Shown here: piece by piece, positions 9,801-17,008 of the stretch
How the letters are laid out: each line of letters starts with the position of its first letter
Numbering within the stretch: position 1 is the first letter of the stretch
Origin: Deltaproteobacteria bacterium
Lineage (GTDB): Bacteria > Desulfobacterota > Binatia > Bin18
DNA length: 35,366 nt
Direction: 5' to 3'
Assembly (NCBI GenBank): GCA_016874775.1
Contig: VGTJ01000040.1
Coordinates: forward strand, 1-35,366
The notes under the pieces: generated by a model
The model's database searches: none
Told to the model about the DNA's origin: nothing
The model's input: only the letters and a program-made list of their open reading frames with translations
Made by a program: the position numbers and the translations under genes

Positions 9801-10143
9801 AGACCGTTGGGTGGGATTGCCGTTTACGTTCCATCACGAAGGGAATCTATGGAACGGAACAATTGACCTCGCATTTTTTTCCTCTCATGCCTGGGTTGTT
9901 GGGTTTTTCGCTTTTGACACTGCTGCGGTGACGCCTACGCAATCGATGTCAGGGCGAAACAATACGCTTCCATTGCTGCACGCATTTGTGCTTGAACGAC
10001 TCACGCAACGGCCAGTGCAAGAGATTGTTATTGTTGATATCCGTTCTGGTGCAGTGACGACTGTTCCCTGGGGGGATGCAGAGCGCAACGTTGTTGCCGC
10101 CGAGCTACCGCAGTCTTCTTCCTTCGGTGGCAAAGGACAATGA
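6802..10143 (+). CDS. addA: AddA-type UvrD/Rep helicase subunit with degenerate nuclease domain
   Basis: The 1113-residue superfamily 1A helicase has Walker A GAGTGKT at 28-34, DEFQDT at 357-362, GDPQQSIYRFR at 397-407, an NFRT motif, VHKAKGLEFP around 731-740 and a motif VI variant RYVAAARVRD, where the usual LTR or ATR threonine is Ala. It would be the ATP-driven motor of AddAB. The C-terminal domain keeps the GTID motif (1019-1022, D1022). Where AddA proteins have DYKTD, this protein reads FFAFD (1035-1039), so the catalytic acid and lysine are missing and the nuclease is predicted inactive. The start overlaps the addB stop, and the stop overlaps the next ATG (10140), so the three genes form one operon. 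Confidence 0.88.
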   Translation: MSDDVRTDVETRQRAASEFATTFLVEAGAGTGKTTVLLSRLLAVLRSGRSRADRLAAITFSDRAAAEIRVRLRTELEIALAGPLTDEERTNLRNARWQLERAQISTVHAFCAALLRERPVEACVDPQFSTLSQFEAHLVQTAVWREWLTQEMDRSPTVLKQALRAGLRFAHLDDLRDFVLEQRDCLSLLPTPVLSPVTALQTQIPQLLAQLNTLKSACRTATDRALTHMQRLEMLMPKVDDEIAWEQFVLCEPRDIVAGVTIGSKANWRPATALDGVRTVFRQIAEVYTEARASWFHNLSVALVQWLDGYVQAYTDKKREQSQLDFTDLLLVTRNLLKTNLEVRRYFQRRFDCLLVDEFQDTDPLQAEIVFFLAEQESRAGEWTEVALRPGKLFLVGDPQQSIYRFRRADLEVYTQVRTAIARQGEVLILADNFRTRAPVLGWMNETFAPAFAETPSDQLTYQPLVATRRESTGRELIAVPIPAVILPTRATRDDLRRAEARTIAAMLKQAVTYGSLTVWGDTAKEYRDVAVLFRTYRAVEAYEEAFANAGIPYRVLGGRRYTSRHEIEDLRVLLLAIERPTDSSLLVAVLRSSIFGFSDEELTQFVSDGGKFDALHPIVPGALPSADRFAAAFATLRTLYRDAIDLSPAALLYRLYNTTHLIPLFAIRPHGAQRVANLLKLIDIAHALVPRGVQTLSAFNRFLAQQDMVGEEEEAALAEADDNAVRLLTVHKAKGLEFPVVILADMADRPSPRRIGKTGIVDRLSGTLEIRIGPQILTCSTRGWQKAESREQEREVAEEWRLRYVAAARVRDHLLMPIWPDVEQEASAIGEQAEPKDIEAPEVEPGKAFSLGGTAHVYTYHIDPAQIENVVPSFPPPPMITSVPPSPASLRAYERWRVERQTTLQEGNEHAGHGVASVLRNRSQRWSADDESQREDVPSISALQRTLWKCLREMFAHPEKSRHEISRTIARTDAAHAQLEQVLTRLYSTDLLTRASEAQDRWVGLPFTFHHEGNLWNGTIDLAFFSSHAWVVGFFAFDTAAVTPTQSMSGRNNTLPLLHAFVLERLTQRPVQEIVIVDIRSGAVTTVPWGDAERNVVAAELPQSSSFGGKGQ

Positions 10144-11318
10144 GACGAAGAAAAATCTCTACCCTATCTTTTGCTGAAAAAGACTTTTATCTCGACGAAT
10201 TCCACGAGAAGAGCCTCCTGCTTGTGCTTCGTGCGTCAGACTTGTCCTCTGAAACTGATGGGAATGCCGCACTTGAGGTGTTTGAAACGCTTCTCAAAAA
10301 TGAGACGCAACTACTGTTCCTCATTGAAGCGGCAGAAACAGAGAGTGAACAGCGGCGGGTACGATCGTTGTATAAATACTTAGCTCGGGTTGCAAAAGTG
10401 CCCTCACCATCACTCGTTGTTTTACCTACTGATGGTACTGAGGACGACGTGCTGGTGCCGATCTGGACGGTCCTCCGCGGCAGTGAAGTCTGTATCGCCC
10501 TCTGGCCTCCTGATAGCGCTGTGCCACTCGTCACGGTGGCGCAGCGGATCGCGGTCAGTCTGCGGGTCTATAAGGTGGTGTTTCTCGACGCAGCTGGAGG
10601 AATATCCACAGGTGGAAAATCCCTCTCGTTTATGACTGGCGCAGTGTTGCGAGAATTGTTGCGCCCTGGTGAAGCCGAATGGGCTGGCCTTGGCAGCCGC
10701 CGTCCACTTCTGGAAGCGATCTGCAAAGTGCTAGAAGGGGGGACGTCCTCAGTGACGCTCTGTCCGTTGACTGGACTTGGACGCGAGCTGTTTACCTATG
10801 AAGGGGACGGCACGCTGTTTACCTTGACAGACTATTGTCAAGTGGAGAAATTGGGCATCGATGATTTTCGTGAAGTTGAGCAACTCCTGCAACGTGGCGA
10901 GCGAGACGGGTATCTCAAACCACGATCGCCGCAGGAAACGACCCTGTTGTTATTACATGGCTATGGTGCACGGGTTGGTCCCGCACCCGGCGAGTTGGCT
11001 GGCTTCTGTGCGTTACTGCCGTATCCCGAATCGTGTACGGCAGAGATTGTTGGCCTTTCAACGATAACCCGCTATCAGGGCGAAGGGATTGGCGGACGGC
11101 TCGTTGATCAAATGGTTGCCGAGGGGGAACAGCAACACTTGAGCTACATTTTCGCTTGTACGACTCAAGAGGGTGCACAGCGGCTTTTCGAGCGGCACGG
11201 CTTTCGTCGTGTTGCCCCTGACGAAGTCACAGAAGAAAAATGGCAAGATTATAATCCTGAGAGAAAACAACAAGTTGCAGTGTATCGACGAGACCTGCCA
11301 GGGGCGAATCCCCAGTAA
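10140..11318 (+). CDS. ArgA-like protein: amino-acid-kinase-like domain plus GNAT acetyltransferase
   Basis: This 392-residue protein has the two-domain layout of N-acetylglutamate synthase. Residues about 1-225 resemble a diverged amino-acid-kinase fold, ending in a GRELFTYEGDGTLFT strand. Residues about 235-390 are a GNAT domain with the acetyl-CoA loop RYQGEGIGGRLVD, a C-terminal FERHGFRRV strand and a YNPERKQQVAV tail like the YN(x)xRRSKV end of ArgA enzymes. The predicted reaction is acetyl-CoA plus glutamate to N-acetylglutamate, the first step of arginine synthesis. The N-terminal domain probably serves feedback control and lacks clear kinase residues. It is translationally coupled to addA by an ATGA overlap, an unusual place for an arginine gene. 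Substrate assignment is inferred; a GNAT acting on another amine cannot be excluded. Confidence 0.65.
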   Translation: MRRRKISTLSFAEKDFYLDEFHEKSLLLVLRASDLSSETDGNAALEVFETLLKNETQLLFLIEAAETESEQRRVRSLYKYLARVAKVPSPSLVVLPTDGTEDDVLVPIWTVLRGSEVCIALWPPDSAVPLVTVAQRIAVSLRVYKVVFLDAAGGISTGGKSLSFMTGAVLRELLRPGEAEWAGLGSRRPLLEAICKVLEGGTSSVTLCPLTGLGRELFTYEGDGTLFTLTDYCQVEKLGIDDFREVEQLLQRGERDGYLKPRSPQETTLLLLHGYGARVGPAPGELAGFCALLPYPESCTAEIVGLSTITRYQGEGIGGRLVDQMVAEGEQQHLSYIFACTTQEGAQRLFERHGFRRVAPDEVTEEKWQDYNPERKQQVAVYRRDLPGANPQ

Positions 11319-11328
11319 GGATGGTTCC

Positions 11329-12147
11329 ATGATTGTTGGTATAGACATTGGTGGTTCAACGACGGATGCGGTGTTACTGGATGGGGGCGAGATTGTTGTC
11401 GTAACGATTGAGACTGGCGACCCACTTGCTGCTGCTGCTGGAGCCTTGGGGAAACTTCTCAGTACGGCAGGAGGGAGCTTGTCGAATATTCGTGCTATCG
11501 CGGCGAGTGGAGGTGGTGCGCGGTGCCTGCAAGATCAGTTATTTGGCGTGCCGGTGGTGAGTGTTCCTGAGATCACTGCGATTGGTGTTGGTGGAAGTAC
11601 GTTAGCAGAGAAAACCGAAGCCTTGGTTGTGTCATTGGGAACTGGAACCGCCCTGGTCTCGGTTCGTCAGGAAAACATTGAACATGTCGGTGGAACCGGA
11701 ATAGGTGGAGGCACATTACTAGGACTTGCGCGCCATCTACTGGGGGTGTCGCGTCTTGATACGCTTGAACAGCTTGCGACACATGGTGATTTGAGCCGAG
11801 TCGACCTCACCGTGGGAGATATTGCTGGCGGCCCGGTTGGGATTGTTCCCGCAGCGGCGACCGCCAGCAACTTTGGCAAAGTCCGCTCTGATCCCACCCA
11901 AGCTGATAAGGCACTCGCTTTGATGAATATGGTAGCTGAGGTGACATTTACCCTGAGCTTGATGGCTGCTCGATCGCGTCAACATCAAGAAATCGTGCTC
12001 ACTGGCAAATTAACGCGAGTGAAACCCCTTCGCGACCGTTTTGAAGCGATGCAACCTCGGCGTCGAGAAAGAGTGATTGTACCGCCTTATGCTGAATACG
12101 CGACCGCGATAGGTGCAGCGATGGCGGTCAAAGGAACCCTGAGTTGA
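11329..12147 (+). CDS. coaW: Type II pantothenate kinase
   Basis: The 272-residue protein belongs to the ASKHA (actin/hexokinase-like) fold. It has the N-terminal phosphate-1 motif VGIDIGGSTTDAVL, VPEITAIGVGG, phosphate-2-like LVVSLGTGTALV, the glycine-rich HVGGTGIGGGTLLGL and the ASNFGKV signature of type II pantothenate kinases. It would phosphorylate pantothenate in the first step of CoA synthesis. The ATG at 11329 is preferred because AAGG sits at 11317-11320 and the IDIGG motif should be near the N-terminus; a longer frame opens at 11173 but overlaps the previous gene. The gap to the previous stop is 10 bp, so it is probably the fourth gene of the addBA operon. A BadF/HgdC-type ATPase is the main alternative. 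Confidence 0.78.
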   Translation: MIVGIDIGGSTTDAVLLDGGEIVVVTIETGDPLAAAAGALGKLLSTAGGSLSNIRAIAASGGGARCLQDQLFGVPVVSVPEITAIGVGGSTLAEKTEALVVSLGTGTALVSVRQENIEHVGGTGIGGGTLLGLARHLLGVSRLDTLEQLATHGDLSRVDLTVGDIAGGPVGIVPAAATASNFGKVRSDPTQADKALALMNMVAEVTFTLSLMAARSRQHQEIVLTGKLTRVKPLRDRFEAMQPRRRERVIVPPYAEYATAIGAAMAVKGTLS

Positions 12148-12254
12148 AGGAGTGGCTCCCAGATTGGTCAAGAAAGGGAAACATCTGCCGATTGTTCCTA
12201 CACAAGCAAAAAAGGAAAAAGGAGAAGAGCGGCAGAGCAATCCACGTTCTCAGT

Positions 12255-12266
12255 CCTTAATTAAGG
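12255..12266. promoter_or_regulatory. 12-bp perfect palindrome upstream of the rpoD promoter
   Basis: CCTTAATTAAGG is a perfect palindrome lying 18 bp upstream of the -35 element. It could be an operator or an A/T-rich upstream element for RNA polymerase. Chance cannot be excluded. Confidence 0.3.
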
Positions 12267-12284
12267 AAATGTTTGCCTGCTCTC

Positions 12285-12313
12285 TTGACTGTAATCTATC
12301 TCGGACCTAGAAT
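12285..12313 (+). promoter_or_regulatory. Sigma-70 promoter for rpoD
   Basis: TTGACT (12285-12290), a 17-bp spacer and TAGAAT (12308-12313) form a near-consensus promoter. Transcription would start near 12320, leaving a leader of about 175 bases before the rpoD ATG. The rest of the 348-bp gap (12148-12495) holds purine-rich sequence and no gene that I can see. Confidence 0.7.
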
Positions 12314-12495
12314 CAGGGAGACTTTTGTTCTCCGGTCGAGACCAGACTTCTGGAGAAAACCTTCCTAATCGCACAGTAAAAAGCTTGCGTACGAATGTTT
12401 GTGGCCACCGCTGTACTTCTTTCTTCTCTCGACACAAGGGGGAAGGGGAGATCTTTACCCACGCACACCCAGTGCGCGAGAGGGCATAACCTTTT

Positions 12496-14256
12496 ATGAA
12501 AAAAGGGAAAGAAAAAAGAATCGAGGTTGCTCCGCGTTCCTCAGACAAAGGACTTCTGGGAACCTCAGAGTCTGCTCATCCCCTATCCACTGAAGTTTCA
12601 CCTACCGAAGAAATCGATGGTGTGATCTCCATTTTTGAAGAGATGGGTATCGAACCTGTTGATGTCATGGAAGATGAAAGTACCTTGGGTATTGATCTGC
12701 CCAAGCGGGAAGAAGAAGAGTGGGAAGAAGAAGTTGCAACCCCAGAAGAGCCCACGATCGGGGATACCTCTGATCCTGTCCGCATGTATTTACAAGAGAT
12801 GGGCAATATTCCTCTACTGAGCCGTGAGGAAGAGGTCGCTATTGCCAAAGAGATTGAGGCCGGGGAGGCCCAAGTCCGACGAGAAGTCTTTTCTGTACCG
12901 CTGGCGCTCAGGTATGTCATTTCTCTTGGTGACCGGCTGAAGCAAGGAGAAATTGAGGCGCGGCACGTATTCGGCGATGAAGAAGAAGAGGTAACGGAGA
13001 CCACAGAAGAGAAAGAAGACCATAGAGTTGAACTCTTTCTCAGCCGCATGGTCCCACTCAAACGGTTTGCTCGTGAATGGGGAATGGCAGAAGAGCAGAT
13101 CCATAAACGGCAAACGTTGAAAGATAAAGAAAAAGCTGGAAAGCGGCTCGTTGATATCCGTCATAAAGTCGAAGCGGCGATCAGTAGCCTCCCCTTAGGT
13201 CGTCGTCATATCACGACCATTGTTGAGAAACTCAAAGAATTCGGTTTCTCACTCGCTCATCAGCAACGGCTGATTCAAGATCAGGAAGAACACTTCCGCC
13301 GCAAATCTCCAGATATCATTGCTCTCGCACGTACGCTCAAAGCTGGTGGCCGTCGTGCAACCACCCTTGCGACAGAACTCGGCAAAACCCAATCGCAACG
13401 AATGGTCGATGCCAGCACAACTATTCAGGATGTTCGCAAGGAAATGAGTAGAATCGAAAGTGAACTGGGCACCAGTTATGAAGACCTGCGCCGTTCCTTG
13501 CAGATTATTGCCCGCGGAGAATATCAAGCTCAGGAGGGAAAACGACGCCTTATTGAGGCCAACCTCCGTCTCGTTGTGAGTATTGCTAAACGCTACGTCA
13601 ATCGTGGCCTCGGTTTCTTGGATCTTATCCAGGAAGGCAATATCGGCCTCATGCGTGCGGTAGAGAAATTTGAATACCAGCGTGGCTATAAATTCTCGAC
13701 CTACGCCACCTGGTGGATACGACAGTCAGTGAGTCGGGCAATTGCTGATCAAGCACGGACGATTCGTATTCCCGTACACATGATTGAGACGATCAACAAA
13801 GTTTTGCGGACTTCGCGCTATCTGGTGCAGCAGTTGGGCCGCGAACCATCGCCAGAAGAAATTGCTACACAAATGGAAGTACCTGCCGATAAGGTACGTA
13901 AGGTCCTCAAAATCGTAAAAGAACCGGTGTCGCTCGAAACACCGATTGGTGATGATGAAGAAAGTTCGCTGGGAGACTTTGTCGAGGACCGGCAAACATT
14001 GTCCCCGGCGGATGCAGCAATGGCTCTGAGTCTGGAGGAGCAAACTCGCAAAGTACTAGCGACCCTCACGCCCCGCGAAGAGCAAATCTTACGGATGCGG
14101 TTTGGGATCGATGAAAAAACCGACTATACGTTGGAAGAGGTCGGGCAACGTTTTGCCGTCACGCGCGAACGTATCCGCCAAATCGAAGCTAAAGCGCTGC
14201 GGAAACTGCGCAATCCCTCTCGAGCCAAGAGTTTAGAAGCGTTTATTGACGCATAA
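12496..14256 (+). CDS. rpoD: Primary RNA polymerase sigma factor (sigma-70)
   Basis: The 586-residue protein has all primary sigma regions. Region 1.1 remnants lie around residues 35-60, followed by a very acidic linker. Region 1.2 is [20 protein letters not shown], then a charged non-conserved region (about 150-340). Region 2 starts at [20 protein letters not shown] and includes [19 protein letters not shown] and the -10 recognition helix [13 protein letters not shown]. Region 3 includes [13 protein letters not shown]. Region 4 is [14 protein letters not shown] followed by the [18 protein letters not shown] helix-turn-helix. It directs housekeeping transcription. A near-consensus promoter lies upstream. 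dnaG, a common neighbour of rpoD, is not present here. Confidence 0.97.
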   Translation: MKKGKEKRIEVAPRSSDKGLLGTSESAHPLSTEVSPTEEIDGVISIFEEMGIEPVDVMEDESTLGIDLPKREEEEWEEEVATPEEPTIGDTSDPVRMYLQEMGNIPLLSREEEVAIAKEIEAGEAQVRREVFSVPLALRYVISLGDRLKQGEIEARHVFGDEEEEVTETTEEKEDHRVELFLSRMVPLKRFAREWGMAEEQIHKRQTLKDKEKAGKRLVDIRHKVEAAISSLPLGRRHITTIVEKLKEFGFSLAHQQRLIQDQEEHFRRKSPDIIALARTLKAGGRRATTLATELGKTQSQRMVDASTTIQDVRKEMSRIESELGTSYEDLRRSLQIIARGEYQAQEGKRRLIEANLRLVVSIAKRYVNRGLGFLDLIQEGNIGLMRAVEKFEYQRGYKFSTYATWWIRQSVSRAIADQARTIRIPVHMIETINKVLRTSRYLVQQLGREPSPEEIATQMEVPADKVRKVLKIVKEPVSLETPIGDDEESSLGDFVEDRQTLSPADAAMALSLEEQTRKVLATLTPREEQILRMRFGIDEKTDYTLEEVGQRFAVTRERIRQIEAKALRKLRNPSRAKSLEAFIDA

Positions 14257-14293
14257 CAACAAGGCGGTCTAACCGACCGGCCGGAGGAGACCT

Positions 14294-14449
14294 GTGAGCG
14301 AAAACGAACTAGTGAAGCAACTCAAACAATGGCGGGAAACTCGTACCCGCAAAGCTCCCCAGCAGAATACATCTGATCGTCGGATGGTTCGGGTGAATGG
14401 TCAGGATGTGGTGGTGATCACCAAGGCCCGCAGCAAGGCTCAGGGATAG
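14294..14449 (+). CDS. Small basic protein of 51 residues downstream of rpoD
   Basis: The frame starts at GTG 14294, with a near-perfect Shine-Dalgarno sequence GGAGGAG at 14283-14289, and ends at TAG 14447-14449. The protein begins VSENELVKQLKQWRETRTRK and continues with a VRVNGQDVVVITKAR segment, so it probably has an amphipathic N-terminal helix and a short beta hairpin. It lies 37 bp after the rpoD stop and is probably co-transcribed. I do not recognise a family. The strong ribosome site and protein-like composition support a real gene that length filters would miss. Confidence 0.6.
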   Translation: MSENELVKQLKQWRETRTRKAPQQNTSDRRMVRVNGQDVVVITKARSKAQG

Positions 14450-14480
14450 GCACTCGTCCCATCCCTGGATATTCCTTACC

Positions 14481-15560
14481 TTAGCGGTTCTTTCCCAGGC
14501 ATTCTCGTACTGCCGCACAGAACGCCGTAGTTGACGCTGACCCGCCTTGGTCTGAGGTCAGTGTCTTGCCTTCAGCGTAGACCTGCGAGACCGCACGATC
14601 GAGCCGTGCGGACGCGTCGGTGTAGCCGAGGTAGTCCAACATCATGACGGCAGACAACAGTGTGGCTGTGGGATTGATGATGTTGCGTCCTGCAATATCA
14701 GGGGCGGTGCCATGGATTGACTCGAAGTAGGCATAGTTCTCGCCATAGCAACCACTCGGAGCGAGTCCCAGCCCACCAATCGTCCCCGCTGCTGCATCAG
14801 AAAGAATATCACCGTAAAGGTTGGGCATCACGACAACATCGAATTCTTGCGGGCTCGCGACAATGCGGCGTGCAAAGTCATCGACAATCCATTGATTGTA
14901 CGAGAGGTCAGGATAGTCCTTGGCAGTTTCTTCCGCGATGCGGCGAAAAAGACCGTCGCTTTCGCGTAACATGTTGTATTTGCTCGTACAGGTGACGAGC
15001 CCTTTGCCCCCTTGCGCCTTGCGTTTGCGAGCAAGTTCAAAGGCGAAGCGTGCAACACGCCGAGACCCTTCTTCAGTAATCACTTTGATTGCGAATTTCC
15101 CGGTCGGTGTCGTGTCAAGCGGTTTATGTGTCATTCTGCTATTCACTTGTAGTGAAGACAGCATTTGCAGATCGCCTTCGACTCCCATGTAGAGGTCTTC
15201 GAGATTTTCGCGCACAATGGCAAAGTCGATACCGTTAGGATTTTTGAGTGGGCTGCGAAACCCTGGTCGCCAACGCGCGGGACGGACATTGGCAAACGTG
15301 CGTTTTCCCCAACGCAAGTGATTGAGCCCACCAGTCGTCCCATTCGTCGAACCGAATAGGGTGGAGTCCGATTGCTCAATGGCTGCACGCAACGCCTGAT
15401 CAAAGGCCTGGCGTGAACCATATTTTTTTACCCCTTCTTCCCCACTAGGAAATTCAGTCCATGTAATATCGAGATTGAAGCTCTTGAGAATTTCGACAGT
15501 AGGAGCCATCGCTTCTGGAGCTGCATCGTCTCCGGGAATAATCACAACACGTTTGGCCAT
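14481..15560 (-). CDS. Isocitrate/isopropylmalate dehydrogenase family enzyme, NAD-type
   Basis: The 359-residue protein is a complete beta-decarboxylating dehydrogenase. It has an N-terminal [14 protein letters not shown] strand, the substrate-binding [15 protein letters not shown] segment, the metal-binding [20 protein letters not shown] motif and the cofactor loop [17 protein letters not shown]. The Asp in APDIAG is typical of NAD-dependent members. The choice between isocitrate, 3-isopropylmalate and homoisocitrate cannot be made from motifs alone, and no leuCD or other pathway genes are adjacent. GGAGGACC precedes the ATG. It is convergent with rpoD and its small downstream gene, and stands alone on the minus strand. 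Confidence 0.85.
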   Translation of the reverse strand: MAKRVVIIPGDDAAPEAMAPTVEILKSFNLDITWTEFPSGEEGVKKYGSRQAFDQALRAAIEQSDSTLFGSTNGTTGGLNHLRWGKRTFANVRPARWRPGFRSPLKNPNGIDFAIVRENLEDLYMGVEGDLQMLSSLQVNSRMTHKPLDTTPTGKFAIKVITEEGSRRVARFAFELARKRKAQGGKGLVTCTSKYNMLRESDGLFRRIAEETAKDYPDLSYNQWIVDDFARRIVASPQEFDVVVMPNLYGDILSDAAAGTIGGLGLAPSGCYGENYAYFESIHGTAPDIAGRNIINPTATLLSAVMMLDYLGYTDASARLDRAVSQVYAEGKTLTSDQGGSASTTAFCAAVRECLGKNR

Positions 15561-15955
15561 GTGGTCCTCCTTAACTTACATCCATTCATTGAGACCAGCT
15601 ATCACACTGCTGGACAAGTCAGCCGTGGCACCTGGCCCAACAGTAGTACCTGAGCGGAAGAGCGTGTGATGAAGTGCTTTTCCGCGGCGCAGATGCTACT
15701 CGGAGAACTGGCGTCACGTCAATGACTCAACCCGAATTCTTGATCCTGCGCGCTTCATTACTCTGTCTCTCGTGCACAAGGGGGAAAGAATCGAATAGAG
15801 AGAAGAAGCGGGACGAGACCGAATCCTTATACGATTATGCTCAAATCAACTTCTCAATAAAACGTGCGTTCTCTTCTTGACGCTAAGATTGTCGCGCGCC
15901 TTGACGCCTCCACCATTTGGCCTTACACTCACTCTGTCATTTTAGGAAAGAGCAC
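15561..15955. other. Divergent intergenic region
   Basis: This 395-bp stretch separates the minus-strand dehydrogenase from aroQ. No coding sequence is convincing. It carries a near-consensus promoter for aroQ (15901-15929), and a second TTGACG copy sits 24 bp upstream at 15877-15882. Confidence 0.6.
15901..15929 (+). promoter_or_regulatory. Sigma-70 promoter for aroQ
   Basis: TTGACG (15901-15906), a 17-bp spacer and TACACT (15924-15929) match sigma-70 elements. The start point would be near 15936, giving a leader of about 20 bases to the ATG at 15956. Confidence 0.6.
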
Positions 15956-16414
15956 ATGGGGGCGGGGGCGTTGCCACGAATACTGGTCCTTCACGGTCCA
16001 AACCTCAACATGTTAGGGCAACGTGAGCCGCAGATTTATGGACACACGACGCTGGCTGATATTAATGCGTTGCTTGCCAGTCAGGGACAAGAACTAGGGG
16101 TTGAGGTCGAAACTTTCCAGTCCAACCATGAAGGTGAGTTAGTCAGTAAAATCCAATCAGCCCGTGGTCACTATGCCGCGTTGATAATCAACGGTGGTGC
16201 ATATACCCACACAAGTATTGCCATTCTTGATGCATTGCTGGCCGTTGATATGCCGGTTATCGAAGTTCACCTCTCTAACCTCTACAAACGCGAAGAGTTT
16301 CGTCACCACTCCTACATTGCTCGCGCAGCAGTGGGGCAGATCTGTGGTTTTGGTGCGGACAGCTATCTGCTTGGATTGCAAGCGGCGGTGAGAATAATCA
16401 AGAAAACAGCATAA
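15956..16414 (+). CDS. aroQ: Type II 3-dehydroquinate dehydratase
   Basis: The 152-residue protein has the type II dehydroquinase pattern: [17 protein letters not shown] at 13-29 with the catalytic arginine R23 and tyrosine Y28, [27 protein letters not shown] and the [19 protein letters not shown] active-site strand. It converts 3-dehydroquinate to 3-dehydroshikimate in the shikimate pathway. The ATG at 15956 has AGGAAAG at 15944-15950 and puts the conserved N-terminal strand near the start; a longer frame from 15917 would overlap the promoter. The accB and accC genes follow on the same strand, a common arrangement in which aroQ precedes the acetyl-CoA carboxylase pair. Confidence 0.95.
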   Translation: MGAGALPRILVLHGPNLNMLGQREPQIYGHTTLADINALLASQGQELGVEVETFQSNHEGELVSKIQSARGHYAALIINGGAYTHTSIAILDALLAVDMPVIEVHLSNLYKREEFRHHSYIARAAVGQICGFGADSYLLGLQAAVRIIKKTA

Positions 16415-16415
16415 C

Positions 16416-16459
16416 AGCTTTCAGCAATCAGCGATCAGCAATGAAAAAAGCTGAAAGCT
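16416..16459. repeat. Palindromic intergenic element between aroQ and accB
   Basis: AGCTTTCAGC (16416-16425) and GCTGAAAGCT (16450-16459) form a perfect 10-bp stem around a 24-base loop that contains ATCAGC twice. It begins one base after the aroQ stop. It resembles dispersed intergenic palindromes with CTTTCAGC/GCTGAAAG arms and could also attenuate or process the aroQ-accB transcript. Confidence 0.6.
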
Positions 16460-16488
16460 GAGAGTCGAGAGCTGGTAGCCATGTCATT

Positions 16489-16983
16489 ATGGATATCGAA
16501 GAGATTAAGAAGCTCATGGAGATGATGGCAGAGCGCGGTGTGGTCGAGCTTGAGATCAAGAACGCCTCCGGTGAAATCCGCCTTGTGCGTGAAAACCACC
16601 GTGTTGCTCACCAACAACCGACAGTAGTAGTTGCTGCTCCTCAGGCACATATGGCTCCTCCCTTCCCTGCGCCACCGATAGCGAACGCTCCAGTAGCGGT
16701 TGCCGTGCCTCCTGTCTCTGAGCCTGATGCGAGTCTACAACGTGGCGCAGCAATCCCTTCTCCAATGGTTGGGACATTCTATCGTGCTCCTAAACCTGAT
16801 GCGAAGCCGTATGTGGATATAGGTTCAGTTGTTGAGGTCGGAGAAGTTGTCTGTATCGTTGAAGCAATGAAAATGATGAATGAAATTCAATCCGAGATCC
16901 GTGGTCGAGTGATAAAAATCATGGCGGAGAACGGAAAACCAGTAGAATATGGCCAGCCGCTGTTTCTCCTGGAGCCGCTCTAA
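16489..16983 (+). CDS. accB: Biotin carboxyl carrier protein of acetyl-CoA carboxylase
   Basis: The 164-residue protein has an N-terminal helical segment (IEEIKKLMEMMAERGVVELE), a Pro/Ala-rich flexible linker (about 45-85) and a C-terminal biotinyl domain. The biotinylation motif is EAMKMMNEI with K128 as the acceptor lysine. IPSPMVGTFYRAP marks the start of the domain and the thumb region. It carries the carboxyl group between AccC and the carboxyltransferase in the first step of fatty acid synthesis. The ATG at 16489 gives the family's usual N-terminus. accC follows with a 25-bp gap. Confidence 0.96.
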   Translation: MDIEEIKKLMEMMAERGVVELEIKNASGEIRLVRENHRVAHQQPTVVVAAPQAHMAPPFPAPPIANAPVAVAVPPVSEPDASLQRGAAIPSPMVGTFYRAPKPDAKPYVDIGSVVEVGEVVCIVEAMKMMNEIQSEIRGRVIKIMAENGKPVEYGQPLFLLEPL

Positions 16984-17008
16984 AAACGGGCAGAGTGGGG
17001 GTATACGG

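Noticed and set aside
11173-11328. Longer N-terminus for the pantothenate kinase
   Set aside because: It overlaps the upstream acetyltransferase gene, and the phosphate-1 motif sits at the very start from ATG 11329.
14257-14293. GGTC/GACC-like short dyad after rpoD as a terminator
   Set aside because: The stem is only about four pairs, has no U-run, and the small gene's ribosome site lies within it.
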